DNA of 11,045 nucleotides from NCBI GenBank assembly GCA_035289745.1, contig DATDWF010000058.1:1-11045 (forward strand), given 5' to 3'. This DNA is from JAUYQE01 sp035289745 (GTDB taxonomy: Archaea; Nanobdellota; Nanobdellia; Woesearchaeales; GW2011-AR9). The notes under the pieces are model-generated. The model worked only from the letters and a program-made list of their open reading frames with translations. It ran no database searches and was not told where the DNA came from. This document shows, piece by piece, positions 1-4,929 of this stretch; the stretch's first letter is position 1; each line of letters starts with the position of its first letter. The position numbers were made by a program, and so were the translations under genes.

Positions 1-708
1 GCGCTGATGGAGAATGCTATTATCGAAGGGAATGTAATTGTGAATAATAGCTTTGATGGCATCCGCATCGAAGTTTCCGGAGGAACGACCGAGAAGCCCG
101 CAATAATACGCAACAATATTCTCATAAATAATGCAAAAAGAACATTTGAGGAACAACTCTATTTTTATGGGGGCATTGTTCTTTCACTTTCCCACGATGT
201 TCTTATCGAGAATAATCTTATGTATGATTCGCCTGCTGGGGTGACGGGTATAGTTTATACTACACCGGAATATCCCTTACGGCAAAATACCATGCGGAAC
301 AATATTTTCATAAACGTGTCATTCCCTCTTACCATTCCAAGGCCAGAAAATGGATTAGCAGAAGACAACACGGCAGATAATAATATTTTCATGAATCCAG
401 GACCGTCGTTTTACTGGGACAACTTGATACAATCGTATCCAACAATGTTGGGTCACATTGCCCTCTGGGAAAAGCTAGACAAATCCATCATCTTCTGCTA
501 CGGTTCGTGTTTTGGCTGGGATGTCAATGGAAAGAATTTCACCCAATGGCAAGAATTAGGATTTGATACTAATTCTGTGATGCTGGAACCCCGTGGAATA
601 AATATTTTTGATTACAACATAAATTTAAACAAAGCTCCAGGTACTCCTGGGGCGTATAATACCAGACTGATTATTTCTAAAATAAGGGCTGATCTAGAGA
701 ATAGATGA
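1..708 (+). CDS. Right-handed parallel beta-helix repeat protein, 3' part (5' end outside window)
   Basis: The frame is open from base 1 (it begins A-L-M before the Met at position 7), so the gene almost certainly starts upstream and only the last ~235 residues are seen. The sequence has the asparagine-rich turns and alternating hydrophobics of parallel beta-helix (pectate-lyase-like/NosD-like) proteins: N-N-x-hydrophobic-hydrophobic turns recur, such as IIRNNILINN, VLIENNLMYD, MRNNIFINV and ADNNIFM. The end, around NKAPGTPGAYN, resembles the terminal 'PGSPA' segment of secreted beta-helix proteins. Such proteins are usually exported or cell-surface and often bind or cleave polysaccharide. 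No catalytic residues can be assigned and no signal peptide can be seen because the N terminus is missing. The gene is more AT-rich than the housekeeping genes to its right. Family call is fairly firm; enzymatic role is unknown. Confidence 0.75.
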   Translation, partial: ALMENAIIEGNVIVNNSFDGIRIEVSGGTTEKPAIIRNNILINNAKRTFEEQLYFYGGIVLSLSHDVLIENNLMYDSPAGVTGIVYTTPEYPLRQNTMRNNIFINVSFPLTIPRPENGLAEDNTADNNIFMNPGPSFYWDNLIQSYPTMLGHIALWEKLDKSIIFCYGSCFGWDVNGKNFTQWQELGFDTNSVMLEPRGINIFDYNINLNKAPGTPGAYNTRLIISKIRADLENR

Positions 709-758
709 ATAATAATTATGCTCAGGTATAACCCTTTAAAACACCGGCGGTTTGGTTC

Positions 759-768
759 TTTTATAAAA
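759..768 (+). promoter_or_regulatory. Candidate TATA box for the M24 peptidase gene
   Basis: TTTTATAAAA lies about 43 nt before the ATG at 807. A start site about 26 nt downstream (near 790) would give a short leader holding the AGGAA at 796-800, which is 6 nt from the ATG. A second AT-rich element, ATTTTAAAT at 774-782, would instead give an almost leaderless message, and a third (CCTTTAAAAC, 732-741) lies further up. The choice among them is not settled by sequence alone. The 98-nt gap 709-806 holds nothing else recognisable. Confidence 0.4.
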
Positions 769-806
769 CAAAAATTTTAAATGGTATAAGAAAATAGGAA
801 CCTTTC

Positions 807-1847
807 ATGAAACTCCCGCAGTTCCAGCACTTCCTTGGAAAAGAGGGTATTGATCTTGCTCTTCTGGGGGCGCCCGATCCCACAGTAACATATTTCGCGC
901 AGCAGAAGTTTTCTGCTGCCCAGTTGGCTGTCTCTCCCTCGCAAGCAGCACTGTATGTCAGTACGCTGGATAATAAGCCCCCGCAAAAAGAATTCTCTGT
1001 CCTTTCGCTGAAGAAAGAATGGCTGAAAGGCCTGCAAAAAGAGCACCCCCATCCAAAAGTGCTGGGCATCAATAAAGAGCAGCTTTCCATCGCTTCCTTG
1101 GAACGGCTCCAGAAAGCTTTTCCTCGCGCCAAAATAAGAGATATTGGCGAAGAAATCAGCCGGCTGCGCTCCCAGAAAACAGCCGAGGAGATCAAGCAGA
1201 TAAAACAAGCTTGCACTATCACTACTAACGCTTTACAGGAACTCTTTCCCCCTCTGGAGAAAAGAAAGCTCCGCACGGAACAAGACGTCGCTTTCTTCCT
1301 AGAGAAAAGCATGCGGGAGCAGGGAGCAGAACTAGCGTTTCCGTCCATCGTTGCTTCTGGCCCCCATGCGGCCATCCCCCACCACCAAACATCTTCTGCT
1401 AAAATTCGTAAAGGATTTCTGCTTCTCGACTTCGGTGCCTGCTTCAAAAATTACTGCGCGGACATGACGCGGATGCTCTATCTCGGCCAGCCCAGCGCAG
1501 AAGAACGGCAGCGCTACGCGCAACTTCTCGCTGTGCAACGAGATGCTATCCGGAGCGTGAAAAATGGCCAGCCTTATGCGGCGTTGGAAAAAGGCGTGAG
1601 AAAAAATCTGGGGAAAGACGTTTCATACTTCATCCACTCTTTAGGGCACGGCATTGGCGTGGAAGTGCACGAAGCCCCTTCTTTCTCGGAAGAAAAAAAA
1701 CAGACAGTGCAGCCCAATCATGTCTTCACCATAGAGCCCGGGATGTATTTCCCCCAAAAATTTGGCCTGCGGATAGAGGACACCATTGTTTTTGATGGAA
1801 AGACCAAAGTGCTGACGAAGGCGACGAAAGAACTCCTCTTGGTTTAG
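807..1847 (+). CDS. M24 family metallopeptidase, Xaa-Pro dipeptidase/aminopeptidase-like
   Basis: 346 residues, the usual length for a PepQ-type enzyme. An N-terminal creatinase-like domain (about 1-120) is followed by the pita-bread catalytic domain (about 125-346). All five metal ligands of the M24 family can be placed: D208 (LLDFG), D219 (CADMTR), H281 (LGHGIG), E310 (IEPGMY) and E324 (RIEDT). The HH pair at 192-193 (PHHQ) and H288 (VHEAP) match the usual substrate-site histidines. The family binds two Mn, Co or Zn ions and removes the residue before a proline; a cytosolic role in peptide turnover is expected since no signal peptide is present. The ATG at 807 has AGGAA 6 nt upstream. The stop overlaps by 4 nt the stop of the convergent minus-strand gene. 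Family is near certain; dipeptidase versus aminopeptidase specificity is inference. Confidence 0.93.
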   Translation: MKLPQFQHFLGKEGIDLALLGAPDPTVTYFAQQKFSAAQLAVSPSQAALYVSTLDNKPPQKEFSVLSLKKEWLKGLQKEHPHPKVLGINKEQLSIASLERLQKAFPRAKIRDIGEEISRLRSQKTAEEIKQIKQACTITTNALQELFPPLEKRKLRTEQDVAFFLEKSMREQGAELAFPSIVASGPHAAIPHHQTSSAKIRKGFLLLDFGACFKNYCADMTRMLYLGQPSAEERQRYAQLLAVQRDAIRSVKNGQPYAALEKGVRKNLGKDVSYFIHSLGHGIGVEVHEAPSFSEEKKQTVQPNHVFTIEPGMYFPQKFGLRIEDTIVFDGKTKVLTKATKELLLV

Positions 1848-2806
1848 AGCGAAGGCTTTTCTCTTTTCAATGAATAGCGAAGCTTTTGTACAACAGTTTC
1901 TTCTTGTTCGAGGAGCTCATCGATATCAACCAATTGATATACAACATTGGCTTCTGCGAACTGCGGTAGTAAGAGATTGTTCAGCTTTTCTCGGAGCGCA
2001 GCGCGATCCATTTGGAGGTCAATTCGCAAAAGATCTTTATACTCAAAAGGGCATAGCTCTATCTCCGGCGGAAAGGCTTCCCTCACGGCCTTTTCTAACT
2101 TGCCAGGCAAGCCGCTGCTCCTCCTTTTGAAAAAGACGGGAAGATATATTTCACACCAAGTTTTTTCCCACTCCCTTTGGAAAAAAGGATCCCGAGGAGG
2201 ATACCAGTAGGGTGATTGCAAGAAAGCGCGGACCAAAAGCGGCTCTGCCAGCTCTTTTTTAAAGTCGTTTAAAGCCTCTTCTGTTCCTTTCGCTTTCTTT
2301 CTCCGTTCCACATTTTCTCGGGCATGAGCCACAGCCCGTTCAAATTCAGGATTAATGGGAAATTGCACCGGATAGAAAAAAGAAGAGCCCAGTGGAGTTT
2401 TTCCCAGAACTCCTGAAAATTCTTGAAGATGGGCTTCATAGAGCTCTGCAAATTCTTTTTTGAATCGTTCATCAAAAGCTACGAGGGATTCTTCCTGTTC
2501 TACTTTTTTGAGGTAGCAGCAGATTTCGTTCCGTTGGGCTAGCTTTTTGGCTGTTTCTTGTAGCTCTTTGTCTATCTCTCCCTGCAAGGTTTCTGACCAT
2601 TGTTGCAGGGCTTTATCATACTGCTGCAGTTTGGCATGTATTTCTCCTGCTTTGTGGTACATGTGCTGGGCTTGTTTTCCTAACGTTCTTCGTTTTTCTT
2701 CTAAGCGCTCTATTTTTCTTCTTGTGGAACGCGTTTGATGAGAGAAGTCTCTGATCCGATATTCTATACTTTCTTTTTCACTTGTTTTTTGGTGATTGCT
2801 TCGCAC
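1844..2806 (-). CDS. Hypothetical protein with N-terminal coiled coil, 320 aa
   Basis: Not recognised as a known family. The start is GTG (2804-2806), supported by the TATA box at 2826-2835 about 24 nt upstream. Residues about 25-110 are strongly helical and charged (RRKIERLEEKRRTLGK, LQGEIDKELQETAKKLAQR) and should form a coiled coil. Residues about 110-320 look globular, with several Trp and aromatic positions (SPYWYPPRDPFF, near 200-210) and an acidic/glutamate-rich C-terminal tail. There are no membrane segments, signal peptide, zinc-binding cysteines or nucleotide-binding motif. It converges on the M24 peptidase with a 4-nt stop overlap and is divergent from the tRNA-Pro/eL43 cluster. 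Codon use looks normal for the window, so it is probably a real lineage-specific gene. Function unknown. Confidence 0.75.
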   Translation of the reverse strand: MRSNHQKTSEKESIEYRIRDFSHQTRSTRRKIERLEEKRRTLGKQAQHMYHKAGEIHAKLQQYDKALQQWSETLQGEIDKELQETAKKLAQRNEICCYLKKVEQEESLVAFDERFKKEFAELYEAHLQEFSGVLGKTPLGSSFFYPVQFPINPEFERAVAHARENVERRKKAKGTEEALNDFKKELAEPLLVRAFLQSPYWYPPRDPFFQREWEKTWCEIYLPVFFKRRSSGLPGKLEKAVREAFPPEIELCPFEYKDLLRIDLQMDRAALREKLNNLLLPQFAEANVVYQLVDIDELLEQEETVVQKLRYSLKREKPSL

Positions 2807-2825
2807 AAAAAGAGAGAAAACACCC

Positions 2826-2835
2826 TTTTATATAA
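2826..2835 (-). promoter_or_regulatory. TATA box of the coiled-coil gene
   Basis: On the minus strand this reads TTATATAAAA. It is centred about 24 nt before the GTG start at 2806, so transcription would begin at or next to the start codon (leaderless mRNA). This spacing is the main support for the GTG start. Confidence 0.55.
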
Positions 2836-2845
2836 TTCTTACTAA

Positions 2846-2864
2846 CGCAAAGTAGTACTTTGCG
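2846..2864. repeat. Perfect 19-nt palindrome between divergent promoters
   Basis: CGCAAAGTAGTACTTTGCG has 9-bp arms (CGCAAAGTA / TACTTTGCG) around one central base. It sits 11 bp upstream of the TATA box of the minus-strand coiled-coil gene and about 27 bp before the TATA-like element of the tRNA cluster. That is the place for an operator or activator site bound by a dimeric regulator. Function is inference. Confidence 0.6.
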
Positions 2865-2882
2865 GAGGGTGGCGCTCTTTTC

Positions 2883-2902
2883 CCCCAAACTCTTTTAAAA
2901 TA
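2883..2902 (+). promoter_or_regulatory. Candidate promoter of tRNA-Pro / eL43 cluster (TATA-like TTTTAAAATA)
   Basis: The C-rich stretch CCCCAAAC is followed by TTTTAAAATA (2893-2902). Its centre is about 41 nt before the tRNA, giving a predicted start near 2924 and a ~15-nt leader for RNase P to remove. The element closely resembles the one before the DRG gene (CCCCAAACCTTTAAAAC, 4892-4908). A second TATA-like string at 2923-2931 lies only about 12 nt before the tRNA and would start inside it. Confidence 0.45.
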
Positions 2903-2977
2903 CGCCAATTTCCAGCATAATATTTATAAATAGCTCACGGGGCTGTAGTGTAGCTTGGCTATCACTAGTGGTTTGGG

Positions 2978-2995
2978 TGATGGTTCATCAAGAAA
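2978..2995 (+). other. tRNA intron 1, anticodon loop (position 37/38), 18 nt
   Basis: Removing these 18 nt restores a 7-nt anticodon loop. The insert carries a mini-hairpin TGATG/CATCA with a 3-nt loop. TTT (2972-2974) can pair with AGA (2991-2993), leaving GGG and AAA as 3-nt bulges. This is a compact bulge-helix-bulge-like arrangement expected of archaeal splicing endonuclease substrates. Exact cut sites are inferred. Confidence 0.8.
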
Positions 2996-3016
2996 ACCAC
3001 TGAACCCCGGTTCAAA

Positions 3017-3052
3017 GCAAGCAATCGATATATGCCGGTTGCTTCTAGAAAA
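3017..3052 (+). other. tRNA intron 2, T-loop (about position 59/60), 36 nt
   Basis: The insert interrupts TTCAAA|T in the T loop. It folds as a 9-bp stem AAGCAATCG (3019-3027) with CGGTTGCTT (3036-3044, one G-U pair) and an 8-nt loop. Outside it, TTC (3011-3013) can pair with GAA (3048-3050), leaving AAT (3051-3053) as a 3-nt bulge and AAAGC/CTA as an internal loop, a relaxed bulge-helix-bulge. The ends can slide by up to 3 nt because both flanks are A-rich. Confidence 0.78.
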
Positions 3053-3090
3053 TCCGGGCAGCCCCATTTTATAAGGAACGAGGAAAAAAC

Positions 3091-3291
3091 ATGTCAATTA
3101 AGCGTTTTGGTGCACGGTACGGAACCAAGCCGAAGAAAAAGTTTGCCAATATAGAAAAGCTGCAGCATCTCCGGCACCAATGCCCTTCCTGCAGAAAGCC
3201 AAGCGTCAAGCGGCTGGCCCTGGGCATTTGGCAGTGCCGCTCATGCCAGAGCACCTTTGCCGGCAAAGCCTATGTTCCCTACGAAAAGTAG
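3091..3291 (+). CDS. rpl37ae: Large-subunit ribosomal protein eL43 (L37Ae)
   Basis: A 66-residue protein of the archaeal/eukaryotic 50S subunit, binding rRNA through a zinc ribbon. The four cysteines are present as CPSC (C31, C34) and CRSC (C49, C52). The N terminus (RFGARYG) and the end (TFAGKAYVP) are typical of the family. The ATG has GAGGAAA about 6 nt upstream. The gene begins 24 nt after the tRNA-Pro 3' end. A TATA-like string TTTTATAAG (3067-3075) lies too close to the ATG to give a start before it, so read-through from the tRNA promoter is plausible. It is slightly short compared with many archaeal homologues (about 70-90 residues). It opens the conserved cluster eL43-rpoP-prefoldin beta-UPF0147. 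Confidence 0.95.
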   Translation: MSIKRFGARYGTKPKKKFANIEKLQHLRHQCPSCRKPSVKRLALGIWQCRSCQSTFAGKAYVPYEK

Positions 3292-3305
3292 GGGGAGCAG
3301 CAACC

Positions 3306-3440
3306 ATGTATTACGTCTGTTTTGATTGCGGAAAGCACGTGGAAGATGAGTATACCAAGACGAAAGTACGCTGCCCTTATTGCGGCGGAAAAGTTCTCTA
3401 TAAAGACCGGCGCACTGTTACCAAAGTAAAAGCGCGGTAG
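3306..3440 (+). CDS. rpoP: DNA-directed RNA polymerase subunit Rpo12 (RpoP)
   Basis: A 44-residue zinc-ribbon subunit of archaeal RNA polymerase, homologous to eukaryotic Rpb12. The four metal cysteines form C-x2-C at C5/C8 (CFDC) and C23/C26 (CPYCGG). The segment KVLYKDR after the second pair is the family signature. The start was chosen at the ATG at 3306, which begins the typical MYYVC; the open frame runs further upstream but overlaps eL43 and lacks homology there. A G-rich stretch immediately after the eL43 stop (3292-3298) supplies a likely ribosome-binding site 7-8 nt before the ATG. The intergenic distance is 14 nt, so it is translated from the eL43 transcript. Confidence 0.95.
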   Translation: MYYVCFDCGKHVEDEYTKTKVRCPYCGGKVLYKDRRTVTKVKAR

Positions 3441-3458
3441 TGAAAATTTCAGTTCACC

Positions 3459-3779
3459 ATGGCTCAAGCGAACGTGCAGCAGCTGCAAATAGTCCAGCAC
3501 AATTTGCAGGCCATTCTCGCCCAAAAGCAGCAGCTCCAGCAGCAGCTTATTGAAATAGAATCCGCCCTTGCGGAACTGCAGACGACGGGAAAAGCCTATA
3601 AGATGGTGGGCAAGCTGCTCGTTGCTTCTTCACCAGAAAAATTAAAAAAAGAGCTGCTGGAAAAAAAAGAGACCACCTCTTTGCGTCTGAAGCATTTTTC
3701 CCAGCAGGAAGAAAAAGTGCGGAAAAATGCTGAAGAGCTGCAAGCTGCCGTGGTGAGCGAGCTTAAGCAAAAGAAGTGA
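3459..3779 (+). CDS. pfdB: Prefoldin subunit beta
   Basis: 106 residues, all-helical with a central hairpin, as in archaeal prefoldin beta (usually about 115-120). Two long coiled-coil helices (about 3-45 and 63-104) flank the beta-hairpin turn TTGKAYKMVGKLLVASS (about residues 42-58), where G/KxYxxVG is the family hallmark. Prefoldin is an alpha2-beta4 jellyfish-shaped cytosolic chaperone that passes unfolded proteins to the thermosome; the alpha subunit is not in this window. The gene lies 18 nt after rpoP and has only a weak ribosome-binding site, so it probably relies on the operon. Its stop overlaps the GTG start of the UPF0147 gene. Prefoldin beta next to rpoP and eL43 is a recurrent archaeal arrangement. 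Confidence 0.93.
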   Translation: MAQANVQQLQIVQHNLQAILAQKQQLQQQLIEIESALAELQTTGKAYKMVGKLLVASSPEKLKKELLEKKETTSLRLKHFSQQEEKVRKNAEELQAAVVSELKQKK

Positions 3780-4036
3780 AGACTCTCGACATGGTGTCCC
3801 CACAATTCCAGGAGATTGTTACTTTTCTGCAGGATTTCCAGGAAGAGGAAGGAGTGAGCAAAAAACTGAAAGAGCGGGTAAACAGCGTCATTCTGCTGCT
3901 ACAAAGCAATTCTTCGCTCGTGGTCGAAAAATCGTTAGCAGCACTTGAAGAGCTCGGCTCTTTGGAGTTGTCTTCCTACCATCGCACCAAAGTATGGGAA
4001 GCAGCGAGCATGCTGGAAAGTGTGCTGGCTCGCTAA
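3776..4036 (+). CDS. UPF0147 family protein
   Basis: 86 residues, predicted all alpha. The C-terminal segment SSYHRTKVWEAASMLESV matches the conserved 'h-RT-iW-..-S-LE' end of the UPF0147 family, small archaeal proteins of unknown function commonly found near prefoldin beta. The start used is GTG at 3776-3778, giving a GTGA overlap with the prefoldin stop that favours translational coupling. An ATG at 3791 (MVSPQFQ) is the alternative and would give 81 residues. It is the last gene of the cluster and is followed by a T-rich stretch. The N-terminal half is more divergent than usual, so the call rests mainly on the C-terminal motif plus gene order. Confidence 0.82.
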   Translation: MKTLDMVSPQFQEIVTFLQDFQEEEGVSKKLKERVNSVILLLQSNSSLVVEKSLAALEELGSLELSSYHRTKVWEAASMLESVLAR

Positions 4037-4037
4037 G

Positions 4038-4076
4038 ATTTGTTGGCTTTTTTCTGGTCTCTTTCCTCTTTTATTT
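4038..4076 (+). terminator. T-rich transcription terminator after the UPF0147 gene
   Basis: Just after the TAA there is a pyrimidine-rich stretch with T6 (4048-4053), CTTTCC and CTTTTATTT. Archaeal polymerase ends transcripts at oligo-T on the non-template strand, so this probably ends the tRNA/eL43-UPF0147 unit before the convergent MscS gene. Confidence 0.5.
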
Positions 4077-4079
4077 GGT

Positions 4080-4637
4080 TCATTCCCGAACCCGAAACTT
4101 TGATTTCAGGAAAAGAGCATTCGGCACATACAGCGTATCCCCCCGCTCCGTGCGGATTTCCGTCTCCAAATAGCTGATGCGTTCTACAACTCCCGCAATT
4201 TCTTTCACGGTAATGCTGCGCCCTACTTTGATGTGCCCTTGCTTCTGGATGACCAGCCAGCCGATAAGGTTGGGAATGACATCTTTCAGGCCGACAAAGA
4301 ACGTCAAAAGCACCAGCAGGAGCAGCGCTCCGGCAAACAGGTAGAGCGCATAGGAGCGGATGCCCAAATGGTCCAGGAAGAAAAGCACGGTAAATAAATA
4401 GATAATCCAAGAAGCCAACGTGCTCAGCCATTTTTCTCCGTCATAAGGCAAGCTTACCTTGCGCAGGAGGGCGTTCAGCTCCAGCTCTTGCAAAAGGCGC
4501 TTGAGCAGCTTCTTGGCAAGGACGCCCACACTAAATCCCACTAAGAGGATGACTATGCCGACGGCAATTTCGGTCATCTTCCCCAGCAGGGGCTGCGTCG
4601 TTTCCAAGACTTTAGCGACGGCGCTGTCATTGACCAT
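4080..4637 (-). CDS. Short MscS-like mechanosensitive ion channel domain protein
   Basis: 185 residues. Three hydrophobic segments are visible: about 22-42, 71-90 and 96-116. The last is followed by the MscS pore-helix/beta-domain junction (FVGLKDVIPNLIGWLVI, 114-130) and a beta domain with GHIKVGRSI (134-142), a VVERISYLETEIRT strand pattern and the VPNALF motif (171-176). Homologues gate in response to membrane tension and release solutes on osmotic downshock. The protein stops soon after the beta domain, so the C-terminal alpha/beta cage of E. coli MscS (286 residues) is missing; such short forms could still form the heptameric pore. The ATG at 4637 has a TATA box 27 nt upstream and no leader. 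It is convergent with the UPF0147 gene and divergent from the DRG gene. Confidence 0.85.
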   Translation of the reverse strand: MVNDSAVAKVLETTQPLLGKMTEIAVGIVILLVGFSVGVLAKKLLKRLLQELELNALLRKVSLPYDGEKWLSTLASWIIYLFTVLFFLDHLGIRSYALYLFAGALLLLVLLTFFVGLKDVIPNLIGWLVIQKQGHIKVGRSITVKEIAGVVERISYLETEIRTERGDTLYVPNALFLKSKFRVRE

Positions 4638-4659
4638 GAGCGTATAAGCTTATCAAAAC

Positions 4660-4667
4660 TTTATAAA
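4660..4667 (-). promoter_or_regulatory. TATA box of the MscS-like gene
   Basis: TTTATAAA is centred about 27 nt before the ATG at 4637, predicting transcription from the start codon itself. Being a palindrome, it could also act on the plus strand into 4670-4860. Confidence 0.55.
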
Positions 4668-4669
4668 CA

Positions 4670-4850
4670 TTGCGAGAGGCCAGCAATAGCCTGATGGCTT
4701 GCCTGGCCAAGAGGGCGAGGCGAGCTTTGCCATCTGAAAGCCTCTCTCGTCCCTTCCACCGCTTTCGGGAATTACAAAATTTCTGCTGAAAGAGTCATCA
4801 CCAGCGGTGGCGAGCCTCACCAGCCCGCCAGCCATCGGCCAGGCTTAAAC
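4670..4850. other. GC-rich region of inverted repeats; possible structured non-coding RNA
   Basis: No convincing protein is encoded in the 292-nt gap 4638-4929. The middle is GC-rich and has several perfect potential helices: GAGAGGC (4674-4680) with GCCTCTC (4740-4746); GCCTGGCC (4701-4708) with GGCCAGGC (4837-4844); CCACCGCT (4756-4763) with AGCGGTGG (4803-4810); and TGGCGAGC (4808-4815) with GCCCGCCA (4823-4830). The last has one A-C mismatch on the plus strand that becomes a G-U pair on the minus strand, which slightly favours a minus-strand RNA. Not all helices can form at once. I could not match it to SRP RNA, RNase P RNA or a C/D-box guide. It could also be a regulatory or decayed element. 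Confidence 0.35.
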
Positions 4851-4891
4851 ATGCTAGAGGGAATTATTCCGACCCCAGATTTTTTCTGTCT

Positions 4892-4908
4892 CCCCAAACC
4901 TTTAAAAC
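4892..4908 (+). promoter_or_regulatory. BRE/TATA promoter of the DRG-type GTPase
   Basis: CCCCAAAC is followed by CTTTAAAAC. The TATA centre (about 4904) lies 26 nt before the ATG at 4930, predicting a leaderless message. The same C-rich plus TTTAAAA layout occurs before tRNA-Pro. Confidence 0.55.
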
Positions 4909-4929
4909 ATCCCCGCTCTTCAGAGGAAC

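Larger units (their letters stand above)
2939..3066 (+). tRNA. tRNA-Pro(UGG) with two apparent introns
   Basis: The acceptor stem is perfect: GGGGCTG (2939-2945) with CAGCCCC (3059-3065) plus A73 (3066); CCA is not encoded. TA follows (8-9), then a D arm (2948-2965) with GTG/CAC pairs. The anticodon stem AGTGG (2967-2971) pairs with CCACT (2997-3001). With an 18-nt insert (2978-2995) removed, the loop reads TT-TGG-GA, giving anticodon UGG (2974-2976) and G37, which fits proline. The variable loop is GAAC (3002-3005). The T stem CCCGG (3006-3010) pairs with CCGGG (3054-3058); its loop becomes canonical TTCAAAT only if a 36-nt insert (about 3017-3052) is removed. Spliced length would be 74 nt. 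The archaeal type GGGGCnG acceptor and A73 agree with tRNA-Pro. The gene lies 24 nt before eL43 and may be co-transcribed with it. Confidence 0.93.

Noticed and set aside
761..1447. Long minus-strand open frame (228 codons) opposite the M24 peptidase
   Set aside because: It is antisense to a gene with all catalytic residues, and its composition (Ser/Cys/Arg-rich) is typical of a shadow frame.
2923..2931. TTTATAAAT as the tRNA promoter
   Set aside because: Its centre is only about 12 nt before the tRNA, so initiation would fall inside the gene; the upstream TTTTAAAATA fits better.
4690..4735. Possible C/D-box guide RNA (TGATGG near 4692, CTGA near 4733)
   Set aside because: The C box is imperfect, and internal D'/C' boxes are absent; a perfect TGATGA on the minus strand (4795-4800) has no matching CTGA downstream.
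4653..4835. Small minus-strand open frame in the MscS/DRG gap
   Set aside because: It overlaps the inverted repeats and the TATA box of the MscS-like gene, and the peptide has no coding character.
4670..4850. SRP RNA or RNase P RNA in the MscS/DRG gap
   Set aside because: The conserved SRP helix 8 GGAAG/AGCAGCC arrangement and the RNase P core motifs were not found on either strand, and the region is short for both.
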